A stretch of 34,182 nucleotides of DNA from Nitrospirota bacterium (GTDB lineage Bacteria; Nitrospinota; Nitrospinia; SZUA-224): positions 1-34,182 of the forward strand of contig QIDP01000066.1 in the NCBI GenBank assembly GCA_003229375.1. The letters run 5' to 3'. The first letter of the stretch is position 1, and each line of letters starts with the position of its first letter. The translations under genes were made by a program, and so were the position numbers. Positions 1 to 6,612 of this stretch are shown piece by piece. The notes below the pieces were generated by a model that saw only the letters and a list, made by a program, of their open reading frames with translations, was not told where the DNA came from and ran no database searches.

Positions 1-145
1 GGATTGTTCTCATGTAGTGGAAAATGAAATATGAATTAACCCTCGGAATATCAATAGGATATCTGTTAACTTAATCAGGAACTTCAGATTAAACAATGCT
101 ACGCCGCCACTATGGATATTAACAAAAGTACTCCAGAGGGCGCGT

Positions 146-622
146 TTGGACAAGTATGGCGTTACCGCTGACAGGGCGGCCTTGATAAAACTGATATTAA
201 ATCGACATAAAAAAGGAGGTGGTTTTGTGATTACGGAAACGATTGAGGAGGGTAACAGACCGGTGGCTTATGTATGCGGTCAGATTTTTGCAAAATTAGA
301 GAGTATTCAATATGCCGCACTAAAGGATTTAAATGCCGGGATAAGGGAGAGGTATTTTACATATGCGATGACTTCGCCTGCTTCTGCATTTGGACGGATA
401 TTCAACCTTAATTCAAAACACTTCACAAAACTGAAGAGTGATAGGCCAGGGCTTGCTGTAACTCTGGACAAAGAGCTTCAGGAGTTGTGCAAGGATGTTG
501 ATATTAACGGTTTTCCGGCTACTTTCTCATTAGAGCAACAGGGCCAGTTCGCTATCGGTTATTATCACCAGAGGCAAAAACAGTTCAATTCATCAACGAA
601 AAATAAAACAGAGGAGGAATAA
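146..622 (+). CDS. cas8c: Cas8c (Csd1), C-terminal part; 5' end outside the window or broken
   Basis: Cas8c is the large subunit of the type I-C Cascade complex; it helps recognise the PAM and recruits Cas3. The visible protein matches the family's C-terminal end: an ADRAALIKLILNR segment, then AYVCGQIFAKLESIQYAAL, then SPASAFGRIFN, ending with FSLEQQGQFAIGYYHQRQ. A full Cas8c is about 550-650 residues; only about 160-195 are here. The frame is open from base 35, and the translated stretch before the TTG at 146 (ATPPLWILTKVLQRARLD) still resembles the family, so TTG 146 is probably not a real start. The same frame is closed by TGA at 32-34, which suggests a nonsense mutation, frameshift or 5' loss, but the rest is out of view. 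It ends 1 base before cas7, as expected in one operon. The family call is firm; whether it is functional is unknown. Confidence 0.8.
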   Translation: MDKYGVTADRAALIKLILNRHKKGGGFVITETIEEGNRPVAYVCGQIFAKLESIQYAALKDLNAGIRERYFTYAMTSPASAFGRIFNLNSKHFTKLKSDRPGLAVTLDKELQELCKDVDINGFPATFSLEQQGQFAIGYYHQRQKQFNSSTKNKTEEE

Positions 623-623
623 C

Positions 624-1571
624 ATGAGTGAAGCAATAAAAAACCGGTATGATTTTGTATTTCTGTTCGATGTAAAAGATGGTAACCCCAATGGTGACCC
701 GGATCAGGTGAACCTTCCCAGAGCAGATGCGGAGGATCAGCATGGACTTGTAACTGACGTTTGTATAAAAAGAAAAGTCAGAAACTATGTTCAGTTAAAG
801 CATGATTTAAACTCCCCACACGATATCTTTATCCGTCAGCGTGATATTAACAGTGAAGATAGTTACTTAAATGCAATCATTGGAAAGGCCCCTGGTAATA
901 GTGCCTCAGAGAAGCGTAAAAAATTGTGTGATGATTATTGGGATATTAGAACATTTGGTGCCGTTTTAAGCACAGGTGAGAAAGAGGGCAGTGCATCCGC
1001 CAATGAGGAAGATGACGGTGCTAAGAGCAAAAAACATAAAAAAGTAAAGATCAGAGGTGCCGGAACAGTGCGTGGGCCCGTTCAGTTTACCTTTGCACGC
1101 TCAGAAGATAGAATCTATCAATCTGAGCATTCCATAACAAGATGTTGTGTTACAACTGAGAAAGAAAGAGATGAACAGGCAAAAAAAGACCGTGACTTTG
1201 CATCAACATTTGGCCGCAAGGCTACGGTGCCTTATGCTTTATATCGTATGCATGGATTTGTATCTGTTGTCGATGCGAGAAAGACCGGGTTTTCTGAAGA
1301 TGATTTAAAACTTCTCTGGAAATCCCTTGTGAATGCTTTTGAGAATGATCGAGCTGCTGCGCGTGGAGAAATGAATCCGAGAAAACTGGTCATATTTAAG
1401 CATGAGAGTCACCTGGGCAACGAGCTGTCAGGCAGGTTGTTTGACCGCGTGACAGTTAATAAAAATGGAGATTTACCAAGAAAGATTGACGATTATATGA
1501 TTGCCGTTAACAAAGAGAACCTTCCATCCGGGATTCAAGTTAAAGAGTGGCCGGAAGAGAATGTATTTTGA
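624..1571 (+). CDS. cas7: Cas7c (Csd2), type I-C Cascade backbone subunit
   Basis: Cas7 (RAMP superfamily) polymerises along the crRNA spacer and forms the backbone of Cascade. The protein has 315 residues, close to the family's usual 280-310. It opens with the characteristic YDFVFLFDVKDGNPNGDPD strand and glycine/asparagine-rich loop. It continues with a TDVCIKRKVRNYV segment, a WDIRTFGAVLSTG segment, a GPVQFTFARS strand and HSITRC, all typical of Csd2. A lysine-rich, low-complexity stretch (about residues 120-142, including KSKKHKKVK) looks like a lineage-specific loop. The start is supported by a strong GAGGAGG ribosome site 6-12 bases upstream. The gene follows cas8c by 1 base; the next ORF starts 12 bases downstream. 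Confidence 0.96.
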   Translation: MSEAIKNRYDFVFLFDVKDGNPNGDPDQVNLPRADAEDQHGLVTDVCIKRKVRNYVQLKHDLNSPHDIFIRQRDINSEDSYLNAIIGKAPGNSASEKRKKLCDDYWDIRTFGAVLSTGEKEGSASANEEDDGAKSKKHKKVKIRGAGTVRGPVQFTFARSEDRIYQSEHSITRCCVTTEKERDEQAKKDRDFASTFGRKATVPYALYRMHGFVSVVDARKTGFSEDDLKLLWKSLVNAFENDRAAARGEMNPRKLVIFKHESHLGNELSGRLFDRVTVNKNGDLPRKIDDYMIAVNKENLPSGIQVKEWPEENVF

Positions 1572-1583
1572 GGGCAGTACACC

Positions 1584-2153
1584 ATGACTGACCGGAAAGA
1601 ATTACCGAAACTCATCCCCCCTCACGGCGGATATCAGGATCTCCAGTCCTACAGGATGGCTGAAATTGTTTATGACGCCACAGTAGTATTTTGTAACCGT
1701 TTCATCAACATCCGCTCCCGCACCCATGACCAGATGGTGCAGGCGGCGCGAAGCGGCAAACAAAACATTGCTGAAGGCAGTATGGCGTCCGGCACTTCCA
1801 AGAAATTTGAACTTAAACTTGTCGGCGTGGCGCGGGCGAGCCTTGAAGAACTGCTTCTGGATTTTCAGGATTATCTGCGCCAGCATGGCTTGTCTCTTTG
1901 GACAAAGGATCACCCGAAGGCGCATGAAGTCAGAAAGCTCTGCTATCAAAAAAATAGGTCTTATATGACTTATAAGACCTATTTAGAGGCTTCGCCTCCT
2001 GAAATTGCTGCAAACGCCATGGTCTGCCTGATTCACCAGGCAAACTACCTGCTTGACCGGCAATTGAGGTCATTGGAAAAGGACTTTTTGAAAGAGGGTG
2101 GGTTCACGGAAAGACTCTACCATGCGCGATCAAGATCGCGCAGAAAAAAATAG
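1584..2153 (+). CDS. Four-helix-bundle protein with suffix domain, inserted in the cas operon
   Basis: This is not a known Cas protein. The first 120 residues match the four-helix-bundle family related to proteins encoded in 23S rRNA intervening sequences (S23/IVS type): the segment SRTHDQMVQAARSGKQNIAEG is the family's helix 2 signature, and the region from ANAMVCLIHQANYLLDRQL to GGFTERLYHARSR matches the suffix domain of the longer subtype. The molecular role is unknown; the avd protein of diversity-generating retroelements has the same fold. It starts 12 bases after cas7 and ends 26 bases before cas4, same strand, so it is probably co-transcribed. A segment read as RSYMTYKTYLE is encoded by a repeat unit that recurs just past the stop codon, and the stop TAG lies inside that second copy. 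I read it as a mobile passenger gene, not part of interference. Confidence 0.85.
   Translation: MTDRKELPKLIPPHGGYQDLQSYRMAEIVYDATVVFCNRFINIRSRTHDQMVQAARSGKQNIAEGSMASGTSKKFELKLVGVARASLEELLLDFQDYLRQHGLSLWTKDHPKAHEVRKLCYQKNRSYMTYKTYLEASPPEIAANAMVCLIHQANYLLDRQLRSLEKDFLKEGGFTERLYHARSRSRRKK
1952..1984 (+). repeat. Inverted repeat inside the four-helix-bundle gene
   Basis: Perfect 13-bp arms (AAATAGGTCTTAT at 1952-1964 and its complement at 1972-1984) around a 7-base centre. It is translated in frame as part of RSYMTYKTYL. The left part (AAATAGGTCTTATATGAC) recurs at 2148-2165, so this is one unit of a repeat associated with the gene and not a random hairpin. The translated stretch sits between two well-conserved parts of the protein, as an in-frame expansion would. 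Confidence 0.8.
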
Positions 2154-2179
2154 GTCTTATATGACCTATAGGACATATA
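2123..2179 (+). repeat. GC-rich hairpin plus second copy of the TAGGTCTTATATGAC unit
   Basis: Positions 2123-2131 (TGCGCGATC) pair perfectly with 2134-2142. An A-run follows, then a second copy of AAATAGGTCTTATATGAC (2148-2165) continuing as a degenerate TATAGGACATATA up to the cas4 ATG. The TAG at 2151-2153 is the stop codon of the preceding gene. The GGA of the degenerate part (about 2171) is the only candidate ribosome site for cas4, so the repeat may set cas4 translation (inference). Confidence 0.7.
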
Positions 2180-2815
2180 ATGTTTAACGAAGAAGACTTA
2201 TTACAATTATCAGCCCTGCAGCATATGCTGTTCTGCGAGCGGCAGTGCGCGCTGATTCATATTGAACAGGTGTGGAGTGAAAACCTGTTTACTGCCGAAG
2301 GTCGAATTATGCATGATCGTGTTGACACATCAAAGCATGAAACACGGCGGAATATCCGGACTGAATTTGCAGTGCCTCTACGTTCGCTACGTCTCGGATT
2401 GATCGGGAAGGCCGATGTAGTGGAATTTCACAGGAAGGATGATGCGTGGAAGCCTTTTCCTGTGGAGTACAAGCGGGGGAAGCCAAAACATGATAATTGC
2501 GACAAAGTACAACTTTGCGCTCAGGCAATATGTCTGGAAGAGATGCTGAATGTTGAAATAGATAGTGGCGCACTGTTTTACGGAAAGACACGGCGGAGGG
2601 ACGAGGTAGTCTTTGACAAGGCTTTGAGAATAGAAACAGAAGAGACTGCTAAGAAAGTGCATGAGCTTATCAAAAGCGGAATGACACCCCGGCCTGAATT
2701 CTCTAAGAAATGCAAAAGCTGTTCACTGGTACAGATTTGTATGCCTGAAATATGCAGTAAAAATAATAAAGCAAGCCGGTATCTTTCGAGGATTTTCAAT
2801 GATAATCTCCTCTGA
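2180..2815 (+). CDS. cas4: Cas4 nuclease (type I-C)
   Basis: Cas4 is a RecB-like, iron-sulfur-containing exonuclease that trims prespacers and helps choose PAM-flanked spacers together with Cas1-Cas2. The protein has 211 residues, normal for type I-C. Visible motifs in order: FCERQCALIH (C19 and C23, with the family histidine at 27), GKADVVEF (acidic metal ligand), VEYKRGKPK (the RecB-motif E/K pair), QLCAQAICLEEM (motif III glutamine), and a C-terminal cluster CKSCSLVQIC that completes the four-cysteine Fe-S site with an N-terminal cysteine. All nuclease residues look intact. The start is the ATG directly after the repeat unit. It is separated from cas1 by an unusually long gap of 191 bases. 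Confidence 0.95.
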   Translation: MFNEEDLLQLSALQHMLFCERQCALIHIEQVWSENLFTAEGRIMHDRVDTSKHETRRNIRTEFAVPLRSLRLGLIGKADVVEFHRKDDAWKPFPVEYKRGKPKHDNCDKVQLCAQAICLEEMLNVEIDSGALFYGKTRRRDEVVFDKALRIETEETAKKVHELIKSGMTPRPEFSKKCKSCSLVQICMPEICSKNNKASRYLSRIFNDNLL

Positions 2816-3006
2816 CCCAGTTAAAAGTATGAAACGTCCATTTGACAAAGGGGGATTAGAAGGGATTAAAATTTCGCTTAAAGAATCTTTAAGTTGGCAG
2901 ACATTGTCTGCCAAATCCAGACTGCCTTTCAATCTGAGCTGATCACACTATGTTTTTCTGATAGAAGGTTTGGATAGAACCGGTGACTAATACAGGAAGG
3001 TTTTAA
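2816..3006. other. cas4-cas1 intergenic region with nested inverted repeats
   Basis: There is no convincing gene in these 191 bases. Two adjacent inverted repeats are visible: CTTAAAG/CTTTAAG (2877-2883 and 2887-2893), and a 10-bp pair TTGGCAGACA/TGTCTGCCAA (2894-2903 and 2905-2914) with a single-base centre. Neither is followed by a T-run, so an intrinsic terminator is unlikely. Bases 2841-2867 (TTTGACAAAGGGGGATTAGA and on) resemble half of the G/C-rich palindromic repeat that is complete inside the PBP gene at 17103-17153. The region may be another decayed insertion in the operon. Confidence 0.6.
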
Positions 3007-4038
3007 ATGAAAAAACATCTGAATACATTATTTGTAACAACGCAGGGATCATACCTTGCAAAAGAAGGCGAAACAGTAGTTGTTAAAGTTGATAAAGAAA
3101 TCCGCCTGAGGGTGCCTGTTCATACAATAGGCGGTATTGTCTGTTTTGGTCAGGTATCATGCAGTCCGTTTTTGATGGGTTATTGTGCCGGGCAGAATGT
3201 TGCAATAAGTTTCCTTACCGAATACGGCCGCTTTCTTGCAAAGGTTCAGGGGCCTGTTTCGGGCAATGTGCTTTTGCGCAGGGAACAGTACCGGCGTGCC
3301 GATGATGAGGCTGTTTCTGCAAACATCGCCAGGTCTGTCCTGACAGGGAAGCTTGCCAACAGCAGGACAGTCTTGCAGAGGTTTTTAAGGGATCATTCCG
3401 GCAAGTTTAATACTGACAGGGTTGCGCGGGTGTCTACACTTATCAACTCATCTTTGAGACGATTACAGGATGAATCAGATCTTGATGTCCTGCGAGGTAT
3501 CGAAGGAGACTCGGCACATATATATTTCAGCGTTTTTGATAATCTCATTACATCCCAGAAAGAAGATTTCTCTTTCACGGAACGCAACAGAAGGCCTCCT
3601 CTGGATAAAGTAAACTGTCTGTTGTCGTTTTTATATACGATCGTAATGCATGACGTACGCTCTGCGCTTGAGACAGCCGGGCTTGATCCTGCGGTCGGTT
3701 TCCTGCACAGGGACCGTCCCGGGCGTTATGGGTTGGCGCTTGATATGATGGAAGAGTTCAGGCCCTTCCTTGCGGACAGGCTGGCGCTTTCCCTGATAAA
3801 CCTCAGTCAGGTACAGGGGAAAGGATTCGAAGAAAAAGAAAACGGCGCGGTGCTTATGGATGACGATACGAGGAAGACATTGCTGGTTGCCTATCAGAAG
3901 CGCAAGCAGGATGAGATCATGCATCCATTCCTTAATGAGAAGGTAACGATCGGTCTGCTGTTTCATACACAGGCATTGCTGCTTGCACGGCATTTGCGGG
4001 GCGATCTGGATGTTTATCCGCCTTTTATTTGGAAATAG
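3007..4038 (+). CDS. cas1: Cas1 integrase (type I-C)
   Basis: Cas1 is the metal-dependent integrase that, with Cas2, inserts new spacers at the leader end of the array. The 343-residue protein is full length. The metal ligands are identifiable: E166 in LRGIEGDSAHIY, H234 in VGFLHRDRPGR and D246 in LALDMMEEF. The N-terminal beta domain reads NTLFVTTQGSYLAKEGETV and the C-terminal end is VYPPFIWK, both typical of the I-C branch. The ribosome site is AGGAAGG, 8 bases upstream. The stop codon lies 3 bases before an inverted-repeat element that separates cas1 from cas2. Nothing in the protein suggests loss of function. Confidence 0.97.
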   Translation: MKKHLNTLFVTTQGSYLAKEGETVVVKVDKEIRLRVPVHTIGGIVCFGQVSCSPFLMGYCAGQNVAISFLTEYGRFLAKVQGPVSGNVLLRREQYRRADDEAVSANIARSVLTGKLANSRTVLQRFLRDHSGKFNTDRVARVSTLINSSLRRLQDESDLDVLRGIEGDSAHIYFSVFDNLITSQKEDFSFTERNRRPPLDKVNCLLSFLYTIVMHDVRSALETAGLDPAVGFLHRDRPGRYGLALDMMEEFRPFLADRLALSLINLSQVQGKGFEEKENGAVLMDDDTRKTLLVAYQKRKQDEIMHPFLNEKVTIGLLFHTQALLLARHLRGDLDVYPPFIWK

Positions 4039-4041
4039 AAA

Positions 4042-4191
4042 GTAACTACTCAGGTGGATAGTCTGTAGGTGTTTAGCTGAATAGTGAGGAAGAAATATGC
4101 GAGATAATACAAAGCTCAGAGCGGTTGGGAGCCTTGATTCGTTCTTTGCGCAGTCCTAACAGACTACAGTCTAAACAACCTGAGTAGTTAC
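4042..4191 (+). mobile_element. Inverted-repeat element, deletion derivative of a four-helix-bundle gene (copy 1)
   Basis: A 150-bp element between cas1 and cas2 with perfect 14-bp terminal inverted repeats (GTAACTACTCAGGT at 4042-4055, complement at 4178-4191). The second copy is at 13204-13380 on the other strand; about 65 bases at one end and 58 at the other are nearly identical, the middles differ. A GAGGAAG ribosome site precedes ATG 4097, which opens MRDNTKLRA, the usual start of one class of four-helix-bundle proteins. It then runs into the wrong frame and stops at 4157. A second frame gives the family's C-terminus, LIRSLRSPNRLQSKQPE, whose TAG stop (4185-4187) lies inside the terminal repeat. 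So the start and end of a gene survive with the centre deleted. No clear target duplication is visible. Confidence 0.85.
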
Positions 4192-4210
4192 AATAGTTGC
4201 AAGGTGAATT

Positions 4211-4498
4211 ATGTTTGTATTAGTAAGTTATGATGTTTCTACAGAGGGTTCGGGTCAGCGTCGTTTACGCAGAGTAGCAAGGGCTTGTCAGGACTATGGG
4301 CAGAGGGTTCAATATTCTGTTTTTGAATGTATTATTGATCCGGCGCAATGGACAGTTTTGCGTCAAAGACTGATTGATGAAATTGATCCGCAAAAAGACA
4401 GCTTGAGATTTTATTTTCTGGGGTCAAACTGGAAGCATCGCGTAGAACACATTGGTGCTAAAAAAGCAATTGATCAGGACGGCCCCTTGATTGTTTAA
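4211..4498 (+). CDS. cas2: Cas2 (type I-C)
   Basis: Cas2 is the structural partner that bridges two Cas1 dimers during spacer integration. The protein has 95 residues with the ferredoxin-like fold signature: FVLVSYDVSTEGSGQRRLRRVARAC, then RVQYSVFECIID, then LRFYFLG, and the usual I-C ending DQDGPLIV. The aspartate in SYDV is in place. The ribosome site AAGGTGA sits just downstream of the inverted-repeat element, so the insertion has left cas2 translation signals intact. The TAA stop (4496-4498) abuts the next insertion element and may be its target duplication. Confidence 0.96.
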   Translation: MFVLVSYDVSTEGSGQRRLRRVARACQDYGQRVQYSVFECIIDPAQWTVLRQRLIDEIDPQKDSLRFYFLGSNWKHRVEHIGAKKAIDQDGPLIV

Positions 4499-4692
4499 GG
4501 GACTGTAAAGTAATAACTTTTATATTATGCGCTCAGATTTAGGCCAGATTTGGCTGATCTGATTGAACAAAACCTGAGGAATAGTTGGGCTATTTTGAAG
4601 GTTTTGTGAATGAAAATCGGTCAAAGATGGTCTGAAGATGAGATGCTCTGAAGATGAGATGCAAAATCTAAAAGTTATTACTTTACAGTCCC
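4499..4692. mobile_element. MITE-like element with 24-bp terminal inverted repeats between cas2 and the leader
   Basis: The left end GGGACTGTAAAGTAATAACT (continuing to 4522) is an exact reverse complement of the right end 4669-4692. TAA is present on both sides (4496-4498 and 4693-4695), fitting a 3-bp target duplication; if TAA is not a duplication the perfect repeat is 25 bp (4498-4522 and 4669-4693). There is no coding capacity. The interior holds a 16-bp tandem duplication (TCTGAAGATGAGATGC at 4631-4646 and 4647-4662). A TNA duplication with a GGG start recalls some IS5-group elements, but no parent transposase is in the window, so the family is open. Confidence 0.85.
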
Positions 4693-4695
4693 TAA

Positions 4696-4878
4696 CCATG
4701 ATGCGAACCAGAAGTTCACACATTTTTACGACAGGGTTCGCATTATGCAAAAAAATGTTTAAAATGTATGAATTAGAAGCATTGCTCTTTGACAACCGAA
4801 AATTTATTGCCTTTAAAATTGGTGGGTCGCAAAAAGCGGTTAATTACCATTTTAAAAACAATAAGTTATAAGTAAACA
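4696..4878 (+). promoter_or_regulatory. CRISPR leader
   Basis: An AT-rich, gene-free stretch directly upstream of the first repeat and downstream of cas2. It holds an inverted repeat ATGCGAACC (4701-4709) / GGTTCGCAT (4735-4743) flanking an AT-rich loop. From memory, a GCGAACC...GGTTCGC pair is a recurring feature of type I-C leaders. The perfect repeats and the decayed repeat at the far end place the leader on this side, so new spacers should enter at 4878/4879. The insertion element stops before this inverted repeat, so the leader appears intact. The array promoter must lie here, but I see no clear -35/-10 pair. Confidence 0.75.
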
Positions 4879-6569
4879 GTCGCCCCCCATGCGGGGGCGT
4901 GGATTGAAACGAGGCACAAACGCTAGCTCCACTATATAAACAGCGTCGCCCCCCATGCGGGGGCGTGGATTGAAACTATCTATCTTGCAGGCGCAGACCC
5001 TTACAGGGATGAGTCGCCCCCCATGCGGGGGCGTGGATTGAAACTAATCATTGATTTAAGAGCAGCAGATACCGCAGGTCGCCCCCCATGCGGGGGCGTG
5101 GATTGAAACAATTAGCTGTCTATATAGCGGAGCTAATGTTTGAGGTCGCCCCCCATGCGGGGGCGTGGATTGAAACATCTCTACCGTGTGTAAATCCATA
5201 ATCCCCCCAAGTCGCCCCCCATGCGGGGGCGTGGATTGAAACAGATCTGGTGGAACTCTAACTATACAAATCAAAGTCGCCCCCCATGCGGGGGCGTGGA
5301 TTGAAACACCACCTGATATACTACCGCTTATCGCTCCTAAAGTCGCCCCCCATGCGGGGGCGTGGATTGAAACCTAATATAATCTATATCATACGATGTT
5401 AGATAAGGTCGCCCCCCATGCGGGGGCGTGGATTGAAACTAAAATATAGCATTTAGGCAACAAAAAAATTGCTGTCGCCCCCCATGCGGGGGCGTGGATT
5501 GAAACGCTATATTCATCGGTGACGAAATATCTCTTACCAAGTCGCCCCCCATGCGGGGGCGTGGATTGAAACTTAAAAGTAATTGAATCGTTTTGAGACG
5601 AATTAAGTCGCCCCCCATGCGGGGGCGTGGATTGAAACAAGTTGTGGCACTCTATTTATTACAGCTTGAGAGTCGCCCCCCATGCGGGGGCGTGGATTGA
5701 AACAACCAAAATTTGGCGGTTATCATCAATATGCTCAGTCGCCCCCCATGCGCGGGGGCGTGGATTGAAACAAGGTAAAGGAGATGGCAGATCCCCTCCT
5801 CACAGGTCGCCCCCCATGCGGGGGCGTGGATTGAAACAATAAAAAAAGTAGGAATTAAACCTACTATTGCGGTCGCCCCCCATGCGGGGGCGTGGATTGA
5901 AACTGAAATATCACCATAAGCTCCCGCAGTAATCCTTGTCGCCCCCCATGCGGGGGCGTGGATTGAAACTGAAATAATAGACTGTTTGGATATTTATGAT
6001 AAGTCGCCCCCCATGCGGGGGCGTGGATTGAAACATTTAGGAGCGGTTTATGATGGTAAGAATATAAAGGTCGCCCCCCATGCGGGGGCGTGGATTGAAA
6101 CTCGCTAAAGATGTGACCATCAATGATAGAGACGGGTCGCCCCCCATGCGGGGGCGTGGATTGAAACTTAAAATTAAGAGAACCTTATTAAATAAAGTAT
6201 GGTGTCGCCCCCCATGCGGGGGCGTGGATTGAAACGATGTAGCAAATAAAAAGAAAGAGCTTAACTATAGGTCGCCCCCCATGCGGGGGCGTGGATTGAA
6301 ACATCCTATATCAAAGCCTCTTATGAGTGGAAGACGGTCGCCCCCCATGCGGGGGCGTGGATTGAAACATCTCGTGGCGGGAGACAGACTACTACCACTA
6401 AAGTCGCCCCCCATGCGGGGGCGTGGATTGAAACTTGCATTATAGACAGACTCTATCTGTCCTCGGCTGTCGCCCCCCATGCGGGGGCGTGGATTGAAAC
6501 AACTGGGCCTCCACCCAAACATACTACAACACAAAGTCGCCCCTCACGCCAGTTCGGATATAATTAAAC
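4879..6569 (+). CRISPR. Type I-C CRISPR array, 25 full repeats plus a decayed terminal repeat
   Basis: The repeat is 32 bp, starting GTCGCCCCCC and ending GTGGATTGAAAC, the normal I-C pattern of a C-run/G-run stem and an ATTGAAAC tail (the crRNA 5' handle comes from that tail). Repeats start at 4879, 4945, 5013, 5078, 5145, 5211, 5276, 5342, 5408, 5474, 5541, 5607, 5672, 5738, 5806, 5872, 5938, 6003, 6070, 6136, 6204, 6271, 6337, 6403 and 6469. All are identical by eye except number 14. A degraded repeat starts at 6536 (GTCGCCCCTCACG, ending near 6569) and marks the old end. The 25 spacers are 33-36 bp. Spacer 1 (4911-4944) and spacer 4 (5110-5144) are related in reverse complement. Confidence 0.98.
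5738..5771 (+). repeat. Variant CRISPR repeat 14 with a 2-bp insertion
   Basis: This repeat is 34 bp: it reads CCATGCGCGGGGGCG where the others read CCATGCGGGGGCG, an extra CG in the hairpin loop side. The tail ATTGAAAC is unchanged, so the mature crRNA handle would be the same, but the stem-loop recognised by the I-C processing nuclease is altered. It is the only full-length repeat that differs. Confidence 0.95.
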
Positions 6570-6612
6570 CCATAGGACTCAGAATTATTTTACTGCTTCC
6601 TGCTTCTGGTGG

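Noticed and set aside
1602-1949. Minus-strand 115-residue ORF opposite the four-helix-bundle gene
   Set aside because: Shadow of a well-recognised plus-strand protein; no start signal.
2307-2932. Several minus-strand ORFs of 69-94 residues over cas4
   Set aside because: They lie opposite the conserved cas4 frame, mutually overlap and lack ribosome sites.
4638-4871. A 77-residue plus-strand ORF between cas2 and the array
   Set aside because: It spans the right half of the MITE and the leader inverted repeat, has no ribosome site and no resemblance to a protein.
5308-6069. Spacers 7 and 18 share a 10-mer (TTTAGGAGCG in one orientation)
   Set aside because: With about 850 spacer bases on both strands one 10-base match is expected by chance, and the similarity does not extend.
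5056-6534. Minus- and plus-strand ORFs across the CRISPR array with repeated FQSTPPHGGR, VSIHAPAWGA or NPRPRMGGD peptides
   Set aside because: They are translations of the CRISPR repeat in three frames, a well-known annotation artefact.
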